A DNA stretch of 64,000 nt from AP-15 sp963797115 (GCA_963797115.1 CAWCOH010000002.1:186001-250000); one strand, 5' to 3'. Counted from the first letter of the stretch, positions 20,142 to 28,705 are shown. A program made the numbers and translations. Notes: generated by a model from the sequence alone, not told the origin.

Positions 20142-21317
20142 TCAGGCGGCGGTCGCCCAGGTTTCTGAGAGCAACGCCGCCTGCTCCAGGAGGGTTTGCG
20201 TTGCTTCTTCCTGCTTGTCGGCCTGCTCCGGGTCACACCGCAACAGATCGCGGCAGCGCGCGAAGGTCGCGAAGAGCTGGCCGTCGAGGTCGTTCCGGTC
20301 GGTGATCACGACGATCGTCGGGTTTTCCATCGTCGGATGCAGGATCAGCCGTCCGGCATAGAACGCCATCATCAGGCTCATGCCCGAGCCTTGCGTGTGC
20401 CAGACGACGCCGACCCGCTTGTCTCGCGGCTCGCCGCCGGGGCTATGACGCGCGAAATAGGTGCCGGCCGCCTCCGCGGCCTCGGGCGCGAGGTTGGCGG
20501 CGCGCAACGTCTCCTCGACCGCGACATTGACCGCGTGGAGCTGGTGATATCCCGCGATCTTCTTCGCGAGCGCGCCGCCACCGAAATCCTCGAAGACAAT
20601 GAAATGGCGAACGAGATCGAGAAACCGGCGCGGCTGAAACACCCCTGCGAGCACGACCTGCAATTCCGGCAGGCCGGATGCTGCATCCTCGCGCCCGCTG
20701 ATCGTGCGCGCCTGAACGCCGTCGGAGGCGATCAGCGCGGCGTTATAGGTGAACAACGCCGGGATGAGGCTCTGATAGTTTTCAAGTTGCTGGACGGCCT
20801 CCCACACCGTCGCGTTCTCATCGGCGGGGTTTTTCAGCTCGACGACACCGAGCGGCAGCCCGTCGACGAAGATCACGATGTCGGCGCGGCGGCTCTGCTG
20901 CCCCTCAAGGACAGTAAACTGATTGACCGCCAGCCAGTCGTTGTGCTCGGGCCGCTCGAAATCGATGACCTGCGCCTGGGCGCCGGCGATCGACCCGTCC
21001 GACCGAGTGTATTTGACGGTCACACCATCGACGAGCATGCGATGCAGCGCACGGTTGCGAGCGAGGAGGTTCGGCGCCTCGACGCGCAGCAATTTGCGGT
21101 AGGCGTCGAAGACAGCGGCCGTCGGTAAGCCCAGGTTCAGCCGGGTCAGCGCACGATGCAGCCGGTTTTGCAGGATCGTGTCGTGGTATCCCTCGCTGCG
21201 CTCACCGCCATCGACCCCGAACGCGATCTCCGGCCCGTGCCGGACGGTATAGCCCAGGGTCTCTAGCCAATCGAGTGCCGCCTCTTCGGCATCCGACTCG
21301 GTGAACCCGGCCAGCAT
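20142..21317 (-). pseudogene. hsdR: Type I restriction enzyme R subunit, internally deleted
   Basis: HsdR cuts and translocates DNA in type I restriction systems and is normally about 1000 residues. Only 391 are present. The N-terminal nuclease domain is there (PEHNDWLAVNQFTV, then RADIVIFVDGLPLGVVELKN with the Asp and Glu-x-Lys of the PD-ExK site), followed by the beginning of the helicase (WHTQGSGMSL, TDRNDLDGQLFATF). After LLRCDPEQ the protein jumps to ADKQEEATQTLLEQAALL, which looks like the normal C-terminal tail of the family. That implies an in-frame loss of roughly 600 residues near 20230. The Walker A lysine is Met (GSGMS, codon ATG). Motor activity should be abolished. Confidence 0.82.
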
Positions 21318-21320
21318 CGT

Positions 21321-21608
21321 TTAGCCGGCGCGGCGGACGCTGTCGCTCTGGCCGGGCAGCGGCTCGCCGGTCAGATGATGCCGCAGCACGTCGGGGCAGA
21401 GATCAGCGCCATTCGGCCAGACGATCGTCCCGATGTCCGGGTTCACGCGCACCAGCGCGAAGAATTGCTGGTCGCGCAAAGGCTCGAAGACGCCGGTGAA
21501 CTGCAGCAAGGGCGCGAGATCGAACTCGCCTGCTGCGCCATCCGCGTAGCGCAGGTAAAGGCGGTGACCTCCGAGCGGTCTTGCTTCTACAATGTCGTCC
21601 AACATCAT
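21321..21608 (-). CDS. DUF2442 family protein
   Basis: A 95-residue protein of the DUF2442 type, recognised by the beta-rich pattern LYLRYADGAAGEFDLAPLL and IVWPNGADLCPDVL. Function is unknown. Members often sit beside DUF4160 or toxin-antitoxin-like genes. Here it lies 3 bases before the hsdR start and on the same strand, inside the restriction locus, so it is probably co-transcribed with its neighbours. I see no catalytic motif. Confidence 0.75.
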   Translation of the reverse strand: MMLDDIVEARPLGGHRLYLRYADGAAGEFDLAPLLQFTGVFEPLRDQQFFALVRVNPDIGTIVWPNGADLCPDVLRHHLTGEPLPGQSDSVRRAG

Positions 21609-21651
21609 TTCACTCCAGTGGCGTTATCGGCTTGAGCGGCGCAGGCATGGC

Positions 21652-21990
21652 CTATCGCGCGACCTTGGGTTGCGCGGCTTCGATCAAAGGCACGCGGTCA
21701 GCCATGATCTTCTCCCGCCACCGATCGTCGATATTTTGCCAATCGACGAGATCGACCTTGTAGAGCAGATCGCTGTCGCTAAACGCCTCGGCCAGCTTGG
21801 CGGTCTCGTCGAGCGTCAGCCGCCGGCCGGCATCGATCGTCAAATCGAGATCGGAATAACGCCTGGCCCGGCCGGTCGCCCTTGAGCCGAATATCCATGC
21901 CTTGGTGCTCGGCGGCAAATTCGCACGAAGGATATTCAGCACCAGCCGCTTGTGATCTGACGGCAAGTCGATGTGCAAGGGTGGGCTCAT
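21652..21990 (-). CDS. MNT-type nucleotidyltransferase (HI0073-like)
   Basis: Minimal nucleotidyltransferase of 112 residues with GSRATGRARRYSDLDL near residues 35-50: the Gly-Ser pair and two metal-binding Asp (Asp47, Asp49), with a later acidic strand KVDLVDW. It matches the HI0073 type that pairs with the HI0074 HEPN protein, whose gene is directly upstream. In such pairs the MNT acts as antitoxin or modifier of the HEPN ribonuclease-like partner. The ATG at 21990 gives the family N-terminus. As sequenced, the reading frame continues upstream into the second half of the HEPN gene, so an apparent fusion arises from the frameshift there. Confidence 0.82.
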   Translation of the reverse strand: MSPPLHIDLPSDHKRLVLNILRANLPPSTKAWIFGSRATGRARRYSDLDLTIDAGRRLTLDETAKLAEAFSDSDLLYKVDLVDWQNIDDRWREKIMADRVPLIEAAQPKVAR

Positions 21991-22393
21991 GCGAGCCCGC
22001 CGTTGCAGTTCGGCATAGAAATGGTCGGCTTCTTCGAGGAACGCCGGGATCGCAGCGGCGACTTTGTGAAGCCACCTCGGCATTGTAAGTGTGGCTCGTG
22101 CGGAAGCGCATTTCGCGAAAGCGTCGCCAGGCCGGCCAGTCGCCTTGCAACAAGCCCTGGGCATTTGCGGTACGGACCAAATCGGCAAAGGGCATCTGCT
22201 CGATTTCGTCCGGGGAAGCCGCGATTTCCTTGAGATACCGCCTCAGCGTCTTATGACCGAACTCATAGGTGAACTCGAAGCGTTGGATCAGCCCGTCGCG
22301 GATCTGCTCGTCGGCCGGCTCGCGCTCGTGACGGGTGAGGCCCTCGCGAAGGCGCCGAACAGCGTTGCCGAGCGAGGTGGTGTCGAGCTTCAT
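21991..22393 (-). pseudogene. HI0074-like HEPN protein, frameshifted
   Basis: HEPN-fold partner of the MNT nucleotidyltransferase. From the ATG at 22393 it reads MKLDTTSLGNAVRRLREGL, IQRFEFTYEFGHKTL and DWPAWRRFREMRFRTSHTY, the last including the R-x4-6-H motif (RNRTSH-like) of HEPN nucleases, here RFRTSH. After HTYNAE an extra T near 22069-22071 breaks the frame. Removing it restores EVAHKVAAAIPAFLEEAD and YAELQRRAR. The corrected frame then runs without a stop into the MNT start at 21990. Either the two are fused or a second indel hides the stop. Whether the gene is really broken depends on the reliability of this base. Confidence 0.72.
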
Positions 22394-22420
22394 CGCATGC
22401 CCCCCTCGGAGCTTTCGGGA

Positions 22421-22732
22421 TCACGCTTCAAAAACCAGCTCCCGCGAGCCTTCAATACTCGCCTTGAGATAAGGATTGCGCACTGCGCCCGGCTCGACGA
22501 GATCGACCGGGCGGCCAAGGAGAGCTTCGAACGCCTCTTTGAGGCCAAAATAGGTGTCGAACGAGAGCGCTTCGGGATGCTCGCGATCGAATTCAACTAA
22601 AAAATCGATATCGCTAACTTCGGGATCGAAATCGCCACGCGCCGCAGACCCGAACAGATCGAGCCGCCGCACATGAAAGCGGCGGCACAGCGCCTGCAAC
22701 TCCTCGCGATGCAATTCGATCTCGTTAATCAT
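22421..22732 (-). CDS. MNT-type nucleotidyltransferase (MntA-like)
   Basis: A 103-residue minimal nucleotidyltransferase with LFGSAARGDFDPEVSDIDFL near residues 27-45: Gly-Ser, then Asp41 and Asp43 as metal ligands, and a later PVDLVEP strand. It resembles MntA, the antitoxin that AMPylates HepT (DUF86 HEPN). No DUF86 partner is present next to it. The following gene encodes an HI0074-type HEPN with its own HI0073-type MNT. It is therefore either an orphan MntA or part of a three-gene unit. The ATG at 22732 is chosen over 22783. Confidence 0.82.
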   Translation of the reverse strand: MINEIELHREELQALCRRFHVRRLDLFGSAARGDFDPEVSDIDFLVEFDREHPEALSFDTYFGLKEAFEALLGRPVDLVEPGAVRNPYLKASIEGSRELVFEA

Positions 22733-22748
22733 GTTGGCTAGCGCTGAA

Positions 22749-23051
22749 TCATCCCTTTTGCAGATATTCGCGCAGCACAGCATTGATCCGCGATTGCCAG
22801 CCTGGGCCGGTTGCGCGAAATCGCTCGATGACGTCGGGGTCGAGTCGGAGCGAGACGAGCTTCTTCGCGGCTTCGGATTTGGGGCGGCCCCGGCCCCTGG
22901 CGGGACGAATCACGGTATCGCCGATCGCGAATTCGGCCTTGTCGAACCACTCATCGCTCAGCTCGGGGATGTCCTCGTATTCCTCGGGCTGGATTACATG
23001 GGCGTCGAGCTTAGCCAAGTCGGTGTGAATAACGCGCTTTTTCCCGGTCAT
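22749..23051 (-). CDS. brnA: BrnA antitoxin
   Basis: A 100-residue antitoxin with a C-terminal ribbon-helix-helix-like segment (KLVSLRLDPDVIERFRATGPGWQSR then INAVLREYL), the BrnA hallmark. The N-terminal half is acidic (EEYEDIPELSDEW), fitting toxin binding. Its start overlaps the end of brnT by 41 bases, the usual arrangement. BrnA neutralises BrnT and represses the brnTA promoter. It appears intact. Confidence 0.87.
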   Translation of the reverse strand: MTGKKRVIHTDLAKLDAHVIQPEEYEDIPELSDEWFDKAEFAIGDTVIRPARGRGRPKSEAAKKLVSLRLDPDVIERFRATGPGWQSRINAVLREYLQKG

Positions 23052-23283
23052 TGGCCTTTCTCGTCGAAATGATGCGCCGTCCGTTCTCGGTGGGCGTCCA
23101 GACCACAACCACCATTCGCCCGGCAAGCAGGCCAATCGTGATGTAGCGCGGCTCCGGATAGGCCAACCGCTCATCTGGAAATGTGAACTTCGGCCCAGCG
23201 AAGACATGCTCCGCATCCAGAAAATCGATGCGGCGGCTGCGAAGCGTTTCCGCCCGCTTCGCCGGATTGAAGCTGATCTTCAT
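23011..23283 (-). CDS. brnT: BrnT toxin (ribonuclease)
   Basis: A 90-residue RelE-fold-like ribonuclease toxin. The family pattern is clear: MKISFNPAKRAETL at the start (usually FDPAKdaaN), DFLDAEHVF, RYITIGLLAGRMVVVVWT and the terminal RIISTRKANDREKARY with the catalytic Arg and basic residues. The gene precedes and overlaps brnA. It sits inside the hsd locus between hsdS and the MNT genes. Length and motifs are intact. Confidence 0.88.
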   Translation of the reverse strand: MKISFNPAKRAETLRSRRIDFLDAEHVFAGPKFTFPDERLAYPEPRYITIGLLAGRMVVVVWTPTENGRRIISTRKANDREKARYSHRLG

Positions 23284-23291
23284 CCAGAAAT

Positions 23292-23321
23292 AATATAGCT
23301 ACAAAAAAATATCAGACGCAA
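23292..23321 (-). promoter_or_regulatory. Candidate brnTA promoter
   Basis: Reading the minus strand, TTGCGT (23321-23316) and TATATT (23297-23292) are separated by 18 bases. The -10 lies only 8 bases before the brnT ATG at 23283, so the transcript would be almost leaderless, which would fit the weak ribosome binding site. The surrounding bases are the most AT-rich in the locus. BrnA autoregulation would be expected here by analogy. Confidence 0.35.
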
Positions 23322-23342
23322 GGCTTGGTTAGGCACAAGACA

Positions 23343-24646
23343 TCAACCGGCTGCCTCGGCAACGGCGCGCTCGGCCTCCCTCGCCCGCAACTCGCCCGAG
23401 ATCAGCTTGGGCAGCAGCATGTCGCTCAGGGCAGCAAGGGTGCGCGACTGCTCGCAATTGACTAAGAGACGACGGTACAAGGGACAGACAGTTGCCTCGA
23501 AAACGTCCGTCAAACGGTAGTCACCGACGATAGCACGTGCGCTCTCCAATGTTTTGGTTGTGATCGTATCGAAGACAGATCCATGTGCTGCATGCACTAA
23601 CTCGTCGACCAAGCCTGCAAAGGCAGCGGCTAGCCAGAAGGGGCGCTTGTTCCTGCTTTGCAGGGCGTAGCATGTCTGGTTCATGGCCATGTCACGGCCG
23701 AATAGTCGAAATCGTCCGGTAGTCGCCCCACGCGCCACAACCACGGTTGACAGTTTCGGAATGAACCGAGTTGCGCTCTCGTCCAGTCCCCGGTCAGTAA
23801 TCGTCCTCTCAGTCTTTGTGAGAAATGGATCCGGACACTGGCTGACGTCCTTCGCGCTTGCCCATAAGATATCTCCGTCCCAATATTCCGCAATTTCGGT
23901 TTTCGGCGTTCCTCCGGAGATCAGCCGGGCGTGCGCGAATAATGCCTCCCAACGCCAACCGGCCGGAATACCGTCGGCGCCAAAGCGGTCTGGGAAGAGG
24001 TCGGTTATTCGCTTGGGAAGACCGGGGTCGCGGCCTTCGGCCTTGGCGCGGACCGGATCGAAATCGACAAACCACGACTTGAACAGCGCCCGCGCCATCG
24101 TTTCCAGCGTCTCGTTCATCCGCCGATTCAGCTCGATCTTGTCGTCGAGCGCGCCGAGAATCTCGGCGATGGCGCGCCGATCCGAGAGCGGGGGAAGCAG
24201 TACATCGAATGCTCGCAGCTCATCACTGTTCAACCTACCGGTTCCGTGTCCTGCCAGATCTACTAGCGATAGAAGCCGTTCCTTGTTGCCCAGGAGAAGA
24301 TAGGGCAGGAAATCCTCGCAGATCTGTTGGTTGGGCCGGAGAGCCTTGACATCCTGGTTAAAGGACATTGGCCAATTTGCTACGCAGATCGGCACGTCGT
24401 TGAGCAATGTCATGCCTCGCGCGAGCAGGAAAACCGTGCCCGCCGGAACCAACCTCGTTCCGTTGGAAATGCCGCTTTCGGTGAGGTGAGATCCTCGGTG
24501 TCGTCAAGCCGAAACCGCTTCATGTCTTTGGCGGAGACCCAAGGGATCGATCCGCCCCAATAATCCGCACGATCTTTGCAGGGCGTTCCGCCTGAGAGGA
24601 ATTCGGTAATGCTGCCGAGGCGGGTGCTGCGCCAATCACTGGGCAT
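23343..24646 (-). CDS. hsdS: Type I restriction specificity subunit HsdS, frameshifted as sequenced
   Basis: DNA-target recognition subunit of the type I system, about 434 residues, with two target recognition domains. The first starts at the ATG at 24646 (SDWRSTRLGSITEFLSGGTP, YWGGSIPWVSAKDM). The second half has a matching copy (AGWRWEALFAHARLISGGTP, YWDGDILWASAKDV). The conserved spacers are LPPLSDRRAIAEILGALDDK with RMNETLETMARALFKSWFVD and a C-terminal helix. One base is missing in the TTT at 24467-24469. Adding it joins PKAAF to SNGTRLVPAG. The uninterrupted C-terminal part runs 24452-23343. The two recognition domains look similar in sequence at their starts. Confidence 0.85.
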
Positions 24647-24755
24647 ACCCAAACTCCCGCAGGCTGGCGGCGATGGCGGCCTCGAGCCGCGCGGCCTTGA
24701 CCTGCCGCCGGCAGGGCGAGCCGACCTGAGCATTCTCCACGCCTTCTATCTTCTC

Positions 24756-24977
24756 TCAGGCAGCGTAGGACATGATTTCGAGCTCGGACCGTTCGTCGGC
24801 TTCGGCCAGCATCGTGTCCACTCGGGCCATAACCGCATCTTCGATCAGGTACTCGGCGCAGGAGCCGCATTGCAGGACCGGCAGGTCTCTCAAGATCACG
24901 ATACGTTTTGCGTCGGTCTTGAAGGGCACATCCGTAACGGCGCGCTCGAGCGGTCCACCGCACACATGGCATCTCAT
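24756..24977 (-). CDS. YgiT-type zinc finger protein (MqsA-like antitoxin domain)
   Basis: A 73-residue protein with two CxxC pairs (Cys3-x2-Cys6 and Cys37-x2-Cys40) and a short helical tail (IEDAVMARVDTMLAEAD), as in YgiT/MqsA N-terminal domains that bind zinc and cover a toxin. Members of this short type usually follow a DUF4258 toxin gene. None is seen here, so it is either an orphan or works with another partner. The ATG at 24977 gives the family start. It lies between hsdM and hsdS on the same strand. Confidence 0.75.
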   Translation of the reverse strand: MRCHVCGGPLERAVTDVPFKTDAKRIVILRDLPVLQCGSCAEYLIEDAVMARVDTMLAEADERSELEIMSYAA

Positions 24978-25033
24978 CTCTGTCTCCTCGACTTCAGGTC
25001 GTCGGCGCAAAATGCACTCGTCGCCGCCAACTC

Positions 25034-25164
25034 CCTCTCCGCCCCCAGGGGGCGGAGAGGGCCGGGGTGAGGTGGGGGATTCCAGAGCGCCCGCCAAGGC
25101 CCACCTCACCCTCCCGTGCCTGAGGCGCGGGCCCCTCCCTCTCCCCCCAAAAGGGGCGGAGAGG
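25034..25164. repeat. Composite nested inverted repeat between hsdM and ygiT-like gene
   Basis: Three levels of symmetry are visible. Outer arms CCTCTCCGCCCC (25034-25045) and GGGGCGGAGAGG (25153-25164) are perfect complements. Inner arms GGGTGAGGTGGG and CCCACCTCACCC (about 25065-25076 and 25101-25112) are perfect complements. The left end is itself a 27-base palindrome (25034-25060). It resembles REP/BIME or a small non-autonomous mobile element, and shares its CCCTCTCC/GGAGAGG core with the palindromes near 3136 and 8283. Confidence 0.65.
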
Positions 25165-25180
25165 AGAATTTTGGTGCGGC

Positions 25181-26617
25181 TCAGACACCTGACCTGCCAA
25201 GCCCTAGCTCACGCAGGTTGGCGGCGATCGCAGCGTCCAGTCTTGCCGCCTCGGCCTGCTGTTCGAACAATGTCGCGACGAGCCGGCGCATCTTTTCGTC
25301 ATCCTCGGTCGCGCCGGCGCCGACGTAGCGGCCGGGGGTCAGGATATGGCCGTGCTTGCGGATGTCGTCGAGCGCCGCCGATTTGCAGAAACCCGGCACG
25401 TCCGCGAATTCGCCGGCGTCTTTGTCACCTCGCCAGGTATGGTAGGTGCCGGCGATCTTGGCGATGTCGGCATCGGACAGCTCGCGGTGCACCCGGTCGA
25501 CCATCCAGCCGAGCTTCCGCGCATCGATGAAAAGCGTCTCACCGCGGCGGTCGCGGAAGAGGCCGTTCTTCTTGTCGCGGGCGAGGAACCACAGGCAGAC
25601 CGGGATCTGCGTTGCATAGAAGAGCTGGCCGGGCAGCGCCACCATGCAATCGACGAGGTCGGCCTCGACGATCGCTTTGCGGATTTCGCCTTCGCCCGAT
25701 TGGTTCGACGACATCGAGCCGTTGGCGAGCACGAAACCGGCGGTACCGGTCGGCGCCAGATGGTGGATGAAGTGCTGCACCCAGGCGAAATTGGCGTTGC
25801 TCGCGGGCTGGGTGCCAAAGACCCAGCGCTTGTCGTTGCGCAGCAACTCGGCGCGCCAGTCGCTGTCGTTGAACGGCGGGTTGGCCATGACATAATCGGC
25901 CTTGAGGTCGGGGTGCTGGTCGTTGTGGAACAAATCGCCATGCGCGATCTGCGCGTCGATGCCGCGGATCGCGAGATTCATCTTCGCGAGGCGCCAGGTC
26001 GTGTAATTCGATTCCTGGCCGTAGATCGAGATGTCGCCAATGCGGTCGCTATGCGCCTCGATGAATTTCTCGCTCTGCACGAACATGTCGCCCGAGCCGC
26101 AGCACGGGTCGTAGACCCGGCCCTTATAGGGTGCGAGCATCTCGACTAGCACGCGCACGACATGGGTCGGGGTATAGAACTGGCCGCCCTTCTTGCCCTC
26201 GGCGCTGGCGAATTGCGACAGGAAGTACTCGTATACGCGGCCGAGGATGTCGCGGGCGCGGTCGGCCGGGCTGCCGAGGCCGATATCGCTGACGAGGTTG
26301 ATCAACTGGCCGAGCCGCTGCTTGTCCAGGCCTGGGCGGGCATAGTTCTGCGGCAGGACGGATTTGAGCGAGGAATTGTCGCGCTCGATCGCCGCCATCG
26401 CGTCATCGACGGTCTGCCCGATCGTCGGCTGGGGTGCTGCGCCCTTCAGATATGACCAGCGGGCCTCCGGCGGCACCCAGAAGATGTTTTCGGCGCGGTA
26501 CTCGGCCGCATCCATGTTGTTGCGCAGCGCATTGGCCGCCTGCCATAGCTTCGCTTCGAAGCCGAGCGTCGCGCCATTGTCACGCGCCCGCGCCCAGGTC
26601 GACGCGGTCGGAGACAT
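25181..26617 (-). CDS. hsdM: Type I restriction methyltransferase subunit HsdM, probably internally deleted
   Basis: N6-adenine methyltransferase subunit of the type I system, 478 residues. The SAM motif DPCCGSGDMF (usually GSGGMF) and catalytic NPPF are present, with QFYTPTHVVRVLVEML before and TAGFVLANGSMSSNQSG after. The N-terminus from the ATG at 26617 reads TLGFEAKLWQAANALRNNMD, then jumps from DAAEY directly to RAENIFWVPPEARW at residue 40. In relatives about 40-45 residues (KHVVLGLIFLKYISD and onward to DEY) lie between. So a helical segment needed for the N-terminal domain appears to be lost in frame near 26497. Methylation may be impaired. Start at 26671 is also open but lacks support. 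Confidence 0.87.
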   Translation of the reverse strand: MSPTASTWARARDNGATLGFEAKLWQAANALRNNMDAAEYRAENIFWVPPEARWSYLKGAAPQPTIGQTVDDAMAAIERDNSSLKSVLPQNYARPGLDKQRLGQLINLVSDIGLGSPADRARDILGRVYEYFLSQFASAEGKKGGQFYTPTHVVRVLVEMLAPYKGRVYDPCCGSGDMFVQSEKFIEAHSDRIGDISIYGQESNYTTWRLAKMNLAIRGIDAQIAHGDLFHNDQHPDLKADYVMANPPFNDSDWRAELLRNDKRWVFGTQPASNANFAWVQHFIHHLAPTGTAGFVLANGSMSSNQSGEGEIRKAIVEADLVDCMVALPGQLFYATQIPVCLWFLARDKKNGLFRDRRGETLFIDARKLGWMVDRVHRELSDADIAKIAGTYHTWRGDKDAGEFADVPGFCKSAALDDIRKHGHILTPGRYVGAGATEDDEKMRRLVATLFEQQAEAARLDAAIAANLRELGLGRSGV

Positions 26618-27067
26618 GGATAGGCCGGCCTGTCTCGGCTGGGCACACCGACCCCGCCCTCTTGGCGACAAGATCGAGGCCTATGCTGTGTTCTACGGTG
26701 CGGGAGGCAGGCCGGCGCCATATTCGGGTCCCGGAAATGCCAAATTTCGAAATGGCTTTCTGGTCCCCTGCCAAGATGCTGTTTGCTCGCGTTGGCGTCA
26801 AAACCTGGTCAAAGGTTCCCTGCTGGGGCGTCCTTGAAGTGTCCGATATGAGGTATAAGTGACTGAAAACTTTTCATATATTCGACACAGTGCCGGGCTC
26901 GGCGACGATTTTTTCCCTGCACCGGCACAGAGGCCCGCACCCTCTGCCACAATTGCCCGGCATATGACCGGGCCCGCCGCTCGGCGGCTACGCCGGGGCA
27001 GAGCTTGACCTCGACGGGCCGTCCCTTGAGGATGCCTCGAACGTTCACAGGGGAACCAGGGCTCGTC
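26618..27067. other. Divergent intergenic region
   Basis: About 450 bases between hsdM (minus) and the acyl-CoA ligase (plus). Open frames on both strands show no known protein pattern. It marks the right edge of the restriction/toxin-antitoxin island and should hold promoters for both directions. No repeat or tRNA found. Confidence 0.35.
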
Positions 27068-28705
27068 GTGCCATCACTGGGTGACAGCTACGAGGCGCCG
27101 CATCTCGCTAAGAATGCGGCGAACCATGCGGCATTGACGCCGCTTACTTTCCTGCCGCGCGCCGCGGCGGTTTATCCCGACAAGCTCGCCGTTATCGACG
27201 GCCCGGCCGGGTTGACCTACAGCGAGCTTTACGCTCGCTGCCGGCGACTCGCCGATGCGCTGCGCCGGCGCGGCATCGGATGCGGGGACACCGTCGCGGT
27301 GATGGCGCCGAACGTTCTAGCATTGCTCGAAGCGCATTTCGGGGTGCCGATGGCAGGTGCGGTTTTGAACGCGCTAAACTATCGGCTCGACGCGCGCTCG
27401 ATCGCTTTCATCCTCGGGCACGGCGAGGCAAAGCTCCTGATCGCCGACCGCGAATTCGCACCCACCGTCAAGGCCGCGCTGGCCGAGATGGCCGACCCGC
27501 CGCCGCTGGTCGAGATCGACGACGGCTCGGGCGGTCCCTCGCTGCGCGGCACGGAATACGAGGCCTTTCTGGCCGAGGGCGACTCCGCTGCGGAATGGGC
27601 CACGCCGCGCGACGAGTGGGAGCCGATCGCGCTGAACTACACCTCGGGCACCACCGATAATCCAAAGGGTGTCGTCTACCATCACCGGGGTGCCTTTTTG
27701 AATGCCATCGGCAACGCAATCACCTTCGGGCTCGATCGCCACTCGGTCTATCTATGGACCCTGCCGATGTTCCACTGCAACGGGTGGACCCACCCTTGGG
27801 CGGTGACCGCCGTCGCCGGCGCCCATATCTGCCTGCGACGGGTCGATCCGGCGTCGATCTTCGCGGCAATTGCCGAGCATCGGGTCACCCACCTAAGTGG
27901 TGCCCCGATCGTGCTGAACCTGTTGGTGCATGCTCCTGAGGCGGTCAAGCGCCGTTTCGATCATGTCGTCGAGGTCGCGACCGGGGGTGCCGCCCCGCCC
28001 TCGGCAGTGATCGAGGCAATGGAGCAAATGGGCTTCCGTGTCACCCATCTTTACGGGCTGACCGAAAGCTACGGTCCCTCGACGGTGTGCGCCTGGCAGG
28101 AGCCGTGGGCCGGGCTGCCGCTCAAGGAACGGGCCGCGCGGATGGCGCGACAGGGTGTCTCCTATCCGACCCTCGACCGTCAGCGCGTCGTCGATCGGCA
28201 GGCGATGACCGATGTCCCGACAGACGGCAGCACCTTGGGCGAGCTGGTACTGCGCAGCAACACTTTGATGAAGGGGTATCTCAAGAACCCGGCAGCGACC
28301 GAGGCGGCCTTCGCCGATGGATGGTTTCACACTGGCGACCTCGGGGTTCGTCATCCCGACGGGTACGTCGAAATCAAGGATCGCTCGAAGGACATCATCA
28401 TCTCCGGCGGAGAAAACATCTCGTCGATCGAGGTCGAGGACGCACTTTATCGTCACCCGGAGATCATCGAGGCGGCGGTGGTCGCCAAGCCCGACCCTCT
28501 CTGGGGAGAGACGCCTTGCGCCTTCGTGACCCTCAAGCCGGATGCCGGCCCGGTTTCGGCTGCGGATATCATCGCCTGGTGTCGCGATAACCTCGCGCGC
28601 TTCAAGGTACCGCGGACCGTTGTCTTCGGCGCCTTGCCAAAGACCTCGACCGGCAAGATCCAGAAATTCGAGCTGCGCGACCGGGCCAAGGAAATCCTCT
28701 CGTGA
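27068..28705 (+). CDS. Acyl-CoA synthetase (AMP-forming)
   Basis: Adenylate-forming ligase of about 545 residues that activates a fatty or aromatic acid to its CoA thioester. Motifs in order: the AMP-binding P-loop YTSGTTDNPKGV, LPMFHCNGWTHPW typical of medium-chain acyl-CoA ligases of the AlkK/FadD-like group, YGLTESYGPS, GWFHTGDLG, IKDRSKDIIISGGENIS, and the C-terminal PKTSTGKIQK with the catalytic Lys. The start is uncertain. The GTG at 27068 has AGGG well placed and gives a normal N-terminus, while the frame is open from a TTG at 27005 and an ATG at 27032. The stop overlaps the next gene by four bases, so the two are translationally coupled. Confidence 0.88.
   Translation: MPSLGDSYEAPHLAKNAANHAALTPLTFLPRAAAVYPDKLAVIDGPAGLTYSELYARCRRLADALRRRGIGCGDTVAVMAPNVLALLEAHFGVPMAGAVLNALNYRLDARSIAFILGHGEAKLLIADREFAPTVKAALAEMADPPPLVEIDDGSGGPSLRGTEYEAFLAEGDSAAEWATPRDEWEPIALNYTSGTTDNPKGVVYHHRGAFLNAIGNAITFGLDRHSVYLWTLPMFHCNGWTHPWAVTAVAGAHICLRRVDPASIFAAIAEHRVTHLSGAPIVLNLLVHAPEAVKRRFDHVVEVATGGAAPPSAVIEAMEQMGFRVTHLYGLTESYGPSTVCAWQEPWAGLPLKERAARMARQGVSYPTLDRQRVVDRQAMTDVPTDGSTLGELVLRSNTLMKGYLKNPAATEAAFADGWFHTGDLGVRHPDGYVEIKDRSKDIIISGGENISSIEVEDALYRHPEIIEAAVVAKPDPLWGETPCAFVTLKPDAGPVSAADIIAWCRDNLARFKVPRTVVFGALPKTSTGKIQKFELRDRAKEILS

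Noticed and set aside
26809..27048. Small minus-strand frame upstream of hsdM
   Set aside because: No similarity or ribosome binding site. It overlaps the ligase promoter region.
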